The notes under the pieces are model-generated. The model was given only the letters and a program-made list of their open reading frames with translations, ran no database searches and was not told the origin of the DNA. A stretch of 64,000 bases of DNA from Mycobacterium bohemicum DSM 44277 (lineage in GTDB: Bacteria; Actinomycetota; Actinomycetes; Mycobacteriales; Mycobacteriaceae), in assembly GCF_001053185.1 (NCBI RefSeq), contig NZ_CSTD01000002.1, positions 503,577 to 567,576 on the forward strand, written 5' to 3'. A program made the translations under genes and the position numbers. Below are positions 34,737 through 42,410 of the stretch, one piece after another (the first letter of the stretch is position 1; every line of letters begins with the position of its first letter).

Positions 34737-35450
34737 GTGTCATCACAGCCGTTCGCGCCGCTCGCGGTAGTCGTTGGCAGAAACTGCAAGCGCATCCGCT
34801 CAGATATCGGCATCACACAAGATGAGCTAGCACGGTACGCGCGCTCTGTCGGGTTGCACTGGAACGCAGCGAAAGCCGGCAATTTCGAGGCGGGCCGCTC
34901 GGCGCCCACATTCGCGACTGTGCTCGCGGTGACCATCGCACTCCAGATGGCCACTCAAGACCGAAATGGCGGTCAGGGCGTAACCCTTGCTGACCTGGTG
35001 GCCGGTTATGGGTTCGTCGCTCTGACCGACACCCTCGACACCGTTCCAACCGGATGGGTGGCCGATGTCTGCCGCGGCCGAGCTAGCACGTGGCCTCCGG
35101 CTGATGACTATTGGCAAAACGTATGGCCCACTCAAGAAATCGAGTCCGGCGTTCTAGAACGCCGTGCTACGCGCACAGCAGCACTGGTCAGACAAGCGGC
35201 AACCCAGTTGGCCGAGGTAGGGAAGCTCGATGTGGCTGAGCGCTCGGGTTTGACTGAGCATCGCTTAGCGCAACGGCTCGGAATCAGCCGGGAGAGGCTC
35301 GCGGACATCTCATATCGGTTGTGGAATGGCACTTTTAGCGAAGTGCGTGACCACCGAGCCGGCCCCGACGCCAATCAGCAGAAGAAGGGCCGCATCTCCC
35401 GCGAGCTGCGCACGGAACTCGAGAAAGCCTTGGCCGATGGCAACGATTAG
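34737..35450 (+). CDS. Cro/C1-type HTH regulator of the element (immunity-type repressor)
   Basis: A 237-residue protein from GTG 34737. The N-terminal HTH (about 10-65): VVGRNCKRIRSDIGITQDELARYARSVG. The middle is unassigned; near 170-200 is a second helical LAQRLGISRERLADISY that resembles another HTH. Lack of a ribosome site and the promoter just upstream suggest leaderless translation. Its last 14 bp overlap the integrase start, placing both in one lysogenic transcript. Confidence 0.75.
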   Translation: MSSQPFAPLAVVVGRNCKRIRSDIGITQDELARYARSVGLHWNAAKAGNFEAGRSAPTFATVLAVTIALQMATQDRNGGQGVTLADLVAGYGFVALTDTLDTVPTGWVADVCRGRASTWPPADDYWQNVWPTQEIESGVLERRATRTAALVRQAATQLAEVGKLDVAERSGLTEHRLAQRLGISRERLADISYRLWNGTFSEVRDHRAGPDANQQKKGRISRELRTELEKALADGND

Positions 35451-36603
35451 CAAATACCAAACATCAAGCGGTGCAACATTTTACCGTGTCCGCTACCGCA
35501 CACCTGATCGCGGTCAGACTGATAAGCGCGGCTTCAAGACCAAACGCGACGCCGAGGCGTTCGCCAATGGCGTTGAGGTAACCAAAATGCGCGGCGAGTA
35601 CGTCGCGCCGACGCTGGGTCGGATCACGGTGGGTGAGTTGGGTCCGCTGTGGCTCAAACGCCAGCAAGGGCACATGAAGCCGTCCGGTTTCCGCTCGTAT
35701 GAGAGCGCATGGAGGGTCCACGTCAAGCCGAAGTGGTCCGCTGTTCGTGTCGCCGATGTCAGATTCTCCGATGTGCAAGCGTGGGTAGCTGAGCTGGCCG
35801 CCAAACGAGGCCCGGTCATCGTTCACACCGCGTATTCGGTGCTGGCGCGCATCCTTGACGACGCGGCGCGCGATCGCCGCATCGCGGCGAACCCGGCCCG
35901 TGGGGTCAAGTTGCCGCCGCGGACGAAACGAAAGAACGTTTACCTGACCGCACAGCAGCTCGGGCGCCTGGCCGATGAAGCGGGCCGCTACTGCTCACTG
36001 GTCTTGCTGCTCGGCACGGTCGGTCTGCGCTGGGGTGAGGCCGCCGCTCTGGTGGTGGGTGATATCGACTTCCTGAAGCGCCGCGTGGTGCTGCACCGCA
36101 ATGCCGTGACTATCAACCGTCGTACAACTGTGGGCACACTCAAATCCGGCAAGAGCCGCACAGTCGCATTGGCCGCGTTCGTGGTCGACGAGCTCGCGAG
36201 GACGTGTGAGGGCAAGGAACTTGACGAGCTGATCTGGCCGTCGCGTTCGGGTGGCTACCTCGCGCCCCCGTCTGCTCACGATTCCTGGCTGGCCGGCGCG
36301 GTGCGCCGCTGCCAGAAGGCCGACAAGCGGTTTCCTCGGATCACGGCGCACGCGCTGCGGCACACCGCGGCCTCGTTAGCCATCTCGTCGGGGGCCAACG
36401 TCAAGGTAGTTCAGCGAATGCTCGGCCACGCCTCGGCCGCGATGACGCTCGATGTCTACGCCGATCTTTTCGATGATGACCTCACCTCAGTTGCCGACAA
36501 GTTATCTGAAACTGTGGGCAAAATGTGGGCACGAGGGGCCGATACACCGATCCAGCAAACACGAAAACAGCCATCTAGCTGCGCTGATGCCTCCACAGCG
36601 TGA
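35437..36603 (+). CDS. Tyrosine-type site-specific integrase
   Basis: A 388-residue phage integrase: N-terminal arm-binding domain (ISKYQTSSGATFYRVRYRTPD, an AP2-like/SAM-like start), core-binding domain (about 70-165) and catalytic domain with Arg in GTVGLRWGEAAAL, Lys in TLKSGKSR, HALRHTAASLA and the nucleophile Tyr at about 341 in TLDVYADLF. ATG 35437 lies within the repressor's end, with GAGAAA upstream. The stop codon is immediately followed by the att core at 36604. The C-terminal codons (LSETVGKMWARG) coincide with the arm-type repeat. Confidence 0.92.
   Translation: MATISKYQTSSGATFYRVRYRTPDRGQTDKRGFKTKRDAEAFANGVEVTKMRGEYVAPTLGRITVGELGPLWLKRQQGHMKPSGFRSYESAWRVHVKPKWSAVRVADVRFSDVQAWVAELAAKRGPVIVHTAYSVLARILDDAARDRRIAANPARGVKLPPRTKRKNVYLTAQQLGRLADEAGRYCSLVLLLGTVGLRWGEAAALVVGDIDFLKRRVVLHRNAVTINRRTTVGTLKSGKSRTVALAAFVVDELARTCEGKELDELIWPSRSGGYLAPPSAHDSWLAGAVRRCQKADKRFPRITAHALRHTAASLAISSGANVKVVQRMLGHASAAMTLDVYADLFDDDLTSVADKLSETVGKMWARGADTPIQQTRKQPSSCADASTA
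36502..36533. repeat. Putative integrase arm site, right copy, inside int
   Basis: Identical to 29805-29836 except for one base, with two TGTGGGCA units. It is embedded in the last coding part of the integrase gene and ends 70 bp before the attR core. Confidence 0.6.
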
Positions 36604-36628
36604 GGAGCCCCCTGTCAGGATTGAACTG
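36604..36628. other. attR core within tRNA-Thr
   Basis: 25 bp identical to 29709-29733. It covers the T-arm 3' half and acceptor strand of the tRNA and starts directly after the integrase stop codon. Confidence 0.88.
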
Positions 36629-36677
36629 ACGACCTTTCGCTTACAAGGCGAGTGCTCTACCACTGAGCTAAGGAGGC
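36606..36677 (-). tRNA. tRNA-Thr (anticodon TGT)
   Basis: 72 nt that fold into a full cloverleaf: acceptor GCCTCCT/AGGGGGC (one G-U), D-arm GCTC/GAGC, anticodon loop CTTGTAA with anticodon TGT, T-arm GTCAG/CTGAC with TTCAATC loop. CCA is not encoded. It reads ACA codons. The 3' end is the integration site of the element to its left and is kept intact by the att sequence. Confidence 0.95.
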
Positions 36678-36704
36678 GGATTAACCGCGTCCAAGCCTAA
36701 TGGG

Positions 36705-37424
36705 TCACTCGTCGCTGTCGATGATGCGCCGCGAGCGCACCGGCCGTGAGGTCGGCCGCCGTCCGGTGCGCAGGCCGGGCAGCGGGATGCGCTCGGCGAT
36801 GTTGCTCAGCGGGTTGACCACCATCGTGAGCGCGATGACGGCGTCCTGCAAAGTCGCGATGGCCGGCTCGAGGGCCTCCATGCCCGGGGTGAGCCGGGCC
36901 AGGGTGTCGGCGACGTCGGCGAGCTGCTCCAGCGGCCCGTTCTTGGCCGTCAGCTTGTCGACCAGCCCACCCTCGCTCAGCAACCGGTCGGCCAGCCCGT
37001 CCTCGCCCAGCATCCGCTCGATCAAGCCCTCTTCGGCCAGCAACTGATCGGCCAAACCGCCCGGCTGCAGCGCGCGGTGCAGGCCACCGCCCTCCGCGGT
37101 GAGCCGATCGAGCAGCCCGCCCTCCGACGTCAGCAGGTCCACCACGCCGCCCGGACGCAGCAACCGGTCGATGGGGCCGTCGGGCGCCACCGCCCGCCCC
37201 AGCGGCGCGTCGTCGTCGAGCAGTTTGGCCAGCCGGTTGGCGCGAACGATCGCGTCGTCGATGCCCAGCATGGACGTCATGGCGCTCGTTCCACCGCCAT
37301 CACCGAGCGTCCGCTTCGCCAGACCGACTGCCGCGCTGGCGACGTTCAGGCTCGCGTCCGCCGCGGCCAGTCCCACCCGAGCGGGCGCGGTCGCCGCGTT
37401 GACGATGCTCTGGGCGAGGTTCAT
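36705..37424 (-). CDS. Decapeptide-repeat protein next to phoP
   Basis: A 239-residue protein beginning MNLAQSIVNAATAPARVGLA. Residues about 80-165 are eight or nine consecutive 10-residue repeats of the form GGLxDxLxxE (GGLLDRLTAE, GGLADQLLAE, DGLADRLLSE, GGLVDKLTAK). The C-terminus is basic (GLRTGRRPTSRPVRSRR). A gene in this place (Rv0756c, from memory) is conserved in mycobacteria. There is no signal peptide; the repeat probably makes a regular helical stack. Function unknown. It is divergent from phoP. Confidence 0.8.
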   Translation of the reverse strand: MNLAQSIVNAATAPARVGLAAADASLNVASAAVGLAKRTLGDGGGTSAMTSMLGIDDAIVRANRLAKLLDDDAPLGRAVAPDGPIDRLLRPGGVVDLLTSEGGLLDRLTAEGGGLHRALQPGGLADQLLAEEGLIERMLGEDGLADRLLSEGGLVDKLTAKNGPLEQLADVADTLARLTPGMEALEPAIATLQDAVIALTMVVNPLSNIAERIPLPGLRTGRRPTSRPVRSRRIIDSDE

Positions 37425-37574
37425 TCCCCGAGTCTATGCAGCGGCGCGCCCCTGCACCCCGAATCTCTGAGCAGATGCGATGATTCCTGGCAGACTGTTA
37501 GCAGTAGGCTGGCACCAGGCTCACAGAAAATATGCAATGAACGTCAAGCTAATGCACAAGCAAGGACAGATCCG
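37425..37574 (+). promoter_or_regulatory. phoP upstream region
   Basis: 150 bp between divergent genes. TCACAG at 37521-37526 matches the half-site of the known PhoP-binding direct repeat and is preceded at 37509-37513 by the related GCTGG; autoregulation is known for M. tuberculosis phoP. AAGGAC serves as ribosome site for ATG 37575. Confidence 0.4.
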
Positions 37575-38297
37575 ATGACGGCGATGACATCAACCGAGTC
37601 GAACCAACCGGAGGCCCGCGTGCTCGTCGTCGACGACGAGGCCAACATCGTTGAACTGTTGTCGGTCAGCCTGAAGTTCCAGGGCTTCGAGGTCGCCACC
37701 GCGACCAACGGCGCGCAGGCCCTGGATCGCGCGCGCGAGGCGCGCCCCGACGCCGTCATCCTCGACGTGATGATGCCCGGCATGGACGGCTTCGGCGTAC
37801 TGCGGCGGCTGCGGGCCGATGGCATCGACGCCCCGGCGTTGTTCCTCACGGCTCGAGACTCGTTGCAGGACAAGATCGCCGGCCTGACCCTGGGCGGCGA
37901 CGACTACGTGACGAAGCCGTTTAGCCTCGAGGAGGTCGTTGCCCGCCTGCGGGTCATCCTCCGGCGTGCCGGCAAGGGCGGCGCCGACCAGCGCAGCGCC
38001 CGCCTGAAGTTCGCCGACATCGAACTCGACGAAGAGACTCACGAGGTATGGAAGGCCGGCGAACCCGTTTCGCTCTCGCCGACGGAGTTCACGCTGCTGC
38101 GCTACTTTGTGATCAACGCTGGCACTGTGTTGAGCAAACCGAAGATCCTCGACCACGTCTGGCGATACGACTTCGGAGGTGACGTCAATGTGGTCGAGTC
38201 CTATGTCTCCTACCTGCGCCGCAAGATCGACACGGGGGAGAAGCGGCTGCTGCACACGTTGCGCGGGGTCGGCTATGTGCTGCGGGAGCCTCGCTGA
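37575..38297 (+). CDS. phoP: Two-component response regulator PhoP
   Basis: A 240-residue OmpR-type regulator. Receiver domain 14-130 with phospho-acceptor Asp64 (VILDVMMPGMDG) and Lys in DDYVTKPFSLEE; winged-helix DNA-binding domain about 143-238 ending RGVGYVLREPR. The sequence is nearly identical to M. tuberculosis PhoP apart from the first 12 residues and the linker. PhoP controls acid/lipid response genes, sulfolipid/trehalose lipids and ESX-1 secretion in M. tuberculosis. It is followed after 41 bp by its kinase. Confidence 0.97.
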   Translation: MTAMTSTESNQPEARVLVVDDEANIVELLSVSLKFQGFEVATATNGAQALDRAREARPDAVILDVMMPGMDGFGVLRRLRADGIDAPALFLTARDSLQDKIAGLTLGGDDYVTKPFSLEEVVARLRVILRRAGKGGADQRSARLKFADIELDEETHEVWKAGEPVSLSPTEFTLLRYFVINAGTVLSKPKILDHVWRYDFGGDVNVVESYVSYLRRKIDTGEKRLLHTLRGVGYVLREPR

Positions 38298-38338
38298 GCC
38301 CGGCGCGACGTAGCCGGCACTGACGAAGAAGCAGGTTC

Positions 38339-39781
38339 ATGGCCAACAAGGTTCGACGCGGAATACCGCTACGGGTGGGTCTGGTCGCCGCCACCCTGAT
38401 CTTGGTGGCGTGCGGCCTGGCGGTGTCGGGCCTGGCGGTCACGTCGATCCTGCGGCACAGCCTGGTCAACCGCGTCGACCAGACCCTGCTGGAGGCGTCC
38501 CGAGGCTGGGCGCAGGCGCCGCGCCGGCAGTCCCCGCCGCCGTACGAAAGCCCCGACCCCGGCCGGCCACCGTCGAAGTTCTACGTGCGCGGCGTCGGCG
38601 CTGACGGCACCCCGTTCACCGCCATCAACGACCGCAACGCCGAGCCGGCGCTCCCACCCAACAGCGACGTCGGCCCCACTCCGACCACGTTGCCATCGGT
38701 CAACGGTTCCGACATCCAGTGGCGGGCGGTGTCGGTGCGCGGCCCCAACGGCCTGACGACGGTCGCGATCGACCTCTCCGACGTGCAGCACACCGTCAGC
38801 TCCCTGGTCTGGCTGCAGATCGGCATCGGCGTGGCGGTCCTCATGGTGGTGGGGCTCGCTGGATTCGCGGTGGTGCACCGCAGCCTGCGTCCCCTGACGG
38901 AGGTCGAGCAGACGGCGGCGGCGATCGCCGCCGGGCAGCTGGACCGCCGCGTCCCGGAACGCGACCCCCGGACCGAGGTCGGCCGGCTCTCCGCCGCGCT
39001 CAACGGCATGCTCGCCCAGATTCAGCAGGCGTTGGCGTCCTCGGAGTCGTCGGCGGCGACGGCGCGCGGTTCCGAGGAGCGGATGCGGCGGTTCATCACC
39101 GACGCCAGCCACGAGCTGCGCACCCCGCTGACGACCATCCGTGGCTTCGCGGAGCTGTATCGGCAAGGCGCGGCCCGCGACGTGTCGATGCTGCTGTCCC
39201 GGATCGAAAACGAAGCCAGCCGGATGGGTCTGCTGGTCGACGACTTGCTGCTGCTGGCCCGGCTGGACGTGCAGCGACCCCTGGAACACCACCGGGTGGA
39301 CCTGCTCGCGCTGGCCAGCGACGCCGTGCACGACGCGCAGGCGATCGACCCGACGCGCAGCATCACCCTGGAGGTCTTCGACGGCCCCGGGACACCGGAG
39401 GTCGTCGGCGACGAACCCCGGATTCGTCAGGTGCTGAGCAACCTCGTCGCGAACGCTTTGCAGCACACCCCGGCGAGCGCCGACGTCGTCGTCCGGGTGG
39501 GTACTGAAGGTGCCGACGCCGTGCTCGAGGTGGCGGACATGGGCCCCGGCATGAGCGAACAGGACGCGTCGCGGGTGTTCGAGCGCTTCTACCGCACCGA
39601 CTCGTCCCGGGCGCGCACGAGCGGCGGCACCGGCCTCGGGCTCTCCATCGTCGACTCCCTGGTCCACGCCCACGGCGGCGTGGTGGACCTGAAAACCGCG
39701 CCCGGCCAAGGGTGTTGCTTCCGTGTCACGATGCCGCGCGTCAGCGACGTGCCCTCGCCGGAGCCGGTTCACGCCAACTGA
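38339..39781 (+). CDS. phoR: Sensor histidine kinase PhoR
   Basis: A 480-residue membrane kinase: TM1 about 15-37, an external sensor of about 120 residues, TM2 about 160-182, HAMP, phospho-acceptor His258 in [16 protein letters not shown], and an ATPase domain with [18 protein letters not shown] and [12 protein letters not shown]. It phosphorylates PhoP. Its final 13 bp overlap the convergent HIT gene. The sensor domain differs more from M. tuberculosis than the kinase core does. Confidence 0.96.
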   Translation: MANKVRRGIPLRVGLVAATLILVACGLAVSGLAVTSILRHSLVNRVDQTLLEASRGWAQAPRRQSPPPYESPDPGRPPSKFYVRGVGADGTPFTAINDRNAEPALPPNSDVGPTPTTLPSVNGSDIQWRAVSVRGPNGLTTVAIDLSDVQHTVSSLVWLQIGIGVAVLMVVGLAGFAVVHRSLRPLTEVEQTAAAIAAGQLDRRVPERDPRTEVGRLSAALNGMLAQIQQALASSESSAATARGSEERMRRFITDASHELRTPLTTIRGFAELYRQGAARDVSMLLSRIENEASRMGLLVDDLLLLARLDVQRPLEHHRVDLLALASDAVHDAQAIDPTRSITLEVFDGPGTPEVVGDEPRIRQVLSNLVANALQHTPASADVVVRVGTEGADAVLEVADMGPGMSEQDASRVFERFYRTDSSRARTSGGTGLGLSIVDSLVHAHGGVVDLKTAPGQGCCFRVTMPRVSDVPSPEPVHAN

Positions 39782-40173
39782 TCGAGCGCGGCCTTGATCC
39801 GGGCCTGCGCCTGGTCGAGCGATTCCGCTGACGGATTGCGGTCGACGTTGGCGAACCCGAAGTCGCTGAGATTGCGGGCGGGAAACACATGGACGTGCAG
39901 GTGGGGCACCTCCAGGCCCGCGATGATCAGCCCGGCGCGCTCGGTTCGGAAGGCCTTGCACACGGCCTTGCCGATCAGCTGGCTGACGCTCATGACGCGA
40001 GCGAACGCCGTGCCGTCGACGTCCTGCCACTGATCGATCTCGGCGCGCGGCACCACCAGCGTGTGGCCTTGCGTCATGGGCTCGATCGTCAGGAACGCGA
40101 CGACGTCGTCGTCCTCGTAGACGAAGCGGCCGGGAAGTTCACGGTTGATGATCTTGGTGAAGATCGACGCCAT
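39769..40173 (-). CDS. HIT-family nucleotide-binding protein
   Basis: A 134-residue histidine-triad protein with the HxHxH catalytic motif [11 protein letters not shown] at about 91-101, and [21 protein letters not shown] at the N-terminus. The family hydrolyses nucleoside phosphoramidates or adenylated products. It corresponds to Rv0759c by position. It is convergent with phoR. Confidence 0.9.
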   Translation of the reverse strand: MASIFTKIINRELPGRFVYEDDDVVAFLTIEPMTQGHTLVVPRAEIDQWQDVDGTAFARVMSVSQLIGKAVCKAFRTERAGLIIAGLEVPHLHVHVFPARNLSDFGFANVDRNPSAESLDQAQARIKAALDQLA

Positions 40174-40291
40174 GGGCCCAGCATAGGGCGCGCCGCCGCG
40201 CCGCCTCGAAGCGAAATCGTTAGCGCACCGTTGCGCCGTCGTTCTTCGACCTCCGGAAAATCACTGTGACCCACCTCGGGAGGGGGCGCGC

Positions 40292-41728
40292 GTGCTGCGA
40301 ATCGCCGTGGCGTTCTTGGCCGTCTGCGCCATGGCCCTCTTGCCGTCGGTGGTCCCGTGCACCGCGCACGCGGCCTCGGCGTGGGGGCCGTTGGCGGCGC
40401 CCAATCCGTTCATGGCGCCGGGGGGCCTGGCGTCGTTGCACAATGACGCCGGATCCTCGGACGCCGGCCCCCTGCCCGGGCCCGGGGCTCATCTGACCGC
40501 GGTGTTCGGGTATCCGCTGCTGGCGGCCTGCCCGACGATCATGCAGGGCACCGACGGCCTGGTGCTGGCTCTGTGCACCGCCGACCTCGACCAGACGCCC
40601 ACCATCTTCTTGCTCGACCCCGGCGGCCTGCTGCCGCGGGTGCTGCCGTTGGCCAGCCTGAAGGTCGTCAAGGGCGGGCTGCTCGGCGGCGTCTACGCCT
40701 ACCTGGACAACAACAACCAGGTGGTGATGATCGACGGCAACAACCGCCTGCTGCGCATCGCCCACGCCAAAGACAGGGAGGGCCCGCTGGGCTGTTGGAA
40801 GCTGTTCGTCACCGAATCCACCGACCTGTCCGGCGTGATCCCCGCCGGAGACAGCTCCGTCGGCCTGGTGCCCGACTATGCGGGCAACGTGTGGTTCGCC
40901 AGCGGCAACGGCGTGGTGGGCGCGGTCCGTGCCGGCGGGGTGGTCACCGGCGTGCAGCTGCCGTCGGGTGAACAGGTCGCCAACAGCATCTCGTCGGCGC
41001 CCAGCGGACGTGTCGCGGTCGCCACGACGTTCGCCGTCTACGAACTGGGCCTCGACAACGTAGGGAATCCGCAAATCCTCTGGCGCGTAGCCTATGACCG
41101 TGGGCCCGCGCGCAAACCGGGGCAACTGAGCTGGGGCACCGGATCGACCCCGGTGTACTTCGGGCCCGTCACGGGGGCCGACTACTTGACCATCGTGGAC
41201 AACGCCAGCCCCCAGGTGCATGCGTTGGTCTATCGGTCGGGGACCGGCCAATTGGTCTGTCAACAAACAGTTTTCACGCTGGGTGGACCGGGCAGCGAGA
41301 ACGCGCCCATAGGGGTCGGCAACTCGGTCTTCGTGGCCAGCACCTACGGCTATCCCTATCCGGCGGTACCCGCGGGCGCGCCGCCGGCGGTTCCCCCGAC
41401 CGCACCGTTCGTCGGCGGAATGACCCGGGTGGACGTCGACAACCCCGGCTGTCACACCGTGTGGGAGAACAAGGTTCGCAGCGCGGCGCTGCCCCACTTG
41501 TCCACCGCCGACGGCCTGATCTACACCATCACCCGGATCGGATGCGACCAGACGACGCCGCTCGACGCCTTCGCCTATGCGGTGGTCGACGCCGGCAGCG
41601 GGAAACTGCTGTGGCAGCAACCGAAGTCGGCCACCATCCTCAGCGATCCGATCGAGACCCCCACCATGGTGCTCATGCACCACCGGATCATGCAGGGCAA
41701 CATCACCGGGCTGGGCCGCATCGGTTGA
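40292..41728 (+). CDS. Secreted protein with repeated beta-propeller-like blades
   Basis: A 478-residue precursor with a signal peptide (cleavage near AHA-ASA, about 27). The mature part contains recurring stretches such as NNNQVVMIDGNNRLLRI, DYAGNVWFASGNGVVGAV, GNSVFVASTYGYPYP and VVDAGSGKLLWQQ that resemble PQQ/quinoprotein-like propeller blades. GTG 40292 follows GGGAGGGGG. No catalytic residues are recognised. It is absent from this place in M. tuberculosis, from memory, so it may be acquired or lost there. Confidence 0.7.
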   Translation: MLRIAVAFLAVCAMALLPSVVPCTAHAASAWGPLAAPNPFMAPGGLASLHNDAGSSDAGPLPGPGAHLTAVFGYPLLAACPTIMQGTDGLVLALCTADLDQTPTIFLLDPGGLLPRVLPLASLKVVKGGLLGGVYAYLDNNNQVVMIDGNNRLLRIAHAKDREGPLGCWKLFVTESTDLSGVIPAGDSSVGLVPDYAGNVWFASGNGVVGAVRAGGVVTGVQLPSGEQVANSISSAPSGRVAVATTFAVYELGLDNVGNPQILWRVAYDRGPARKPGQLSWGTGSTPVYFGPVTGADYLTIVDNASPQVHALVYRSGTGQLVCQQTVFTLGGPGSENAPIGVGNSVFVASTYGYPYPAVPAGAPPAVPPTAPFVGGMTRVDVDNPGCHTVWENKVRSAALPHLSTADGLIYTITRIGCDQTTPLDAFAYAVVDAGSGKLLWQQPKSATILSDPIETPTMVLMHHRIMQGNITGLGRIG

Positions 41729-41799
41729 TGGGTGCCAGGCCGGGTTGGCGACCGAGTCACATCCGTCACACCCGTCGCCGGAAGGAGGAGGCACTCTTT

Positions 41800-41871
41800 G
41801 TGCCCACCTCATAGCGACAGGTGCCGGTCGCCCTGGCCCGATCCACTCGATTGTCGCTGTGAGGCGGGCAC
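41800..41871. repeat. Large intergenic palindrome, copy 2 of 3
   Basis: Arms 41800-41819 and 41852-41871 pair at 18 of 20 positions around a 32-bp loop. The right arm contains TGTCGCTGTGAGGCGGGCAC. It lies between convergent genes, where it could terminate both. It shares its arm sequence with the copies at 2848 and 61747. Confidence 0.75.
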
Positions 41872-41974
41872 TTCGTGCTATCCCGAACCCACAGTGACGC
41901 CTGGGACTTGGCCGTCCGCTGATCACTCACCCCGAGGTGGTCGAGCGGCGCGTGTGGTTGCCCCGTCAGAACTG

Positions 41975-42394
41975 CTACTCGCCCTGGCCGAACTTCATCA
42001 TGTCGAGGTTCCAATACCCCCGCATGTTGGTGATCAGCCCGGCGTCGTTGACCTTGTAGGTGAACACCCCACGCACCGAGCTGGTGAGTCCGCCCTCAAA
42101 CTTGCTGTCCAGCACCAGAATATGAGCGACCTCGTGCGGCGAGCTCGACGGGAAGGTTTCCTCGCAGGTGATGGTCAGCTGATTGGCCGCGATGTTGGTA
42201 TCGAAGAACGCGCCGACGGCCTCCTTGCCGCGGACCCCACTGCCGTCGGGGTTGGTGACCGACTTGCCGATCGGGTCCTCGATCACGACGTCGTCGGCCA
42301 TCAGGGCGAGCCATCCGTCCCGGTCGTGCGCCTGCACGCAGCGCCAGGAGGCGTGCGAGGCGGCCAACGCCGGGGATTCGGTGGTCTGGGTCAT
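41975..42394 (-). CDS. Ketosteroid-isomerase-like (NTF2/SnoaL fold) protein
   Basis: A 139-residue NTF2-fold protein with DGWLALMADDVVIEDPIGKS in the first helix-strand and VFTYKVNDAGLITNMRGYWNLD near the end. It matches Rv0760c, a steroid-binding KSI-like protein, by sequence and position. AGGAGAT precedes ATG 42394. It probably binds a hydrophobic or steroid ligand; whether it is catalytic is unclear. It lies downstream of the adhB/flavoenzyme genes on the same strand. Confidence 0.86.
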   Translation of the reverse strand: MTQTTESPALAASHASWRCVQAHDRDGWLALMADDVVIEDPIGKSVTNPDGSGVRGKEAVGAFFDTNIAANQLTITCEETFPSSSPHEVAHILVLDSKFEGGLTSSVRGVFTYKVNDAGLITNMRGYWNLDMMKFGQGE

Positions 42395-42410
42395 GGTTGA
42401 TCTCCTGTCT

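Larger units (their letters stand above)
29709..36628. mobile_element. 6.9-kb integrative element in tRNA-Thr(TGT), satellite/plasmid-like
   Basis: Bounded by a perfect 25-bp direct repeat, the right copy being the 3' end of tRNA-Thr. Plus strand: repressor and tyrosine integrase. Minus strand: excisionase, 52-aa protein, primase-helicase, two zinc proteins, serine recombinase and, separately, a DUF732 membrane protein. It has integration, excision and replication functions but no terminase, capsid, portal, lysis, FtsK-type transfer or relaxase genes. It could be a phage satellite, a reduced prophage or a pSAM2-like element that has lost transfer. Insertion restores the tRNA 3' end, so the tRNA stays intact. 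Confidence 0.85.

Noticed and set aside
36452-36700. Possible small gene spanning the integrase end and the tRNA
   Set aside because: It runs through a complete tRNA and the att core and has no start context.
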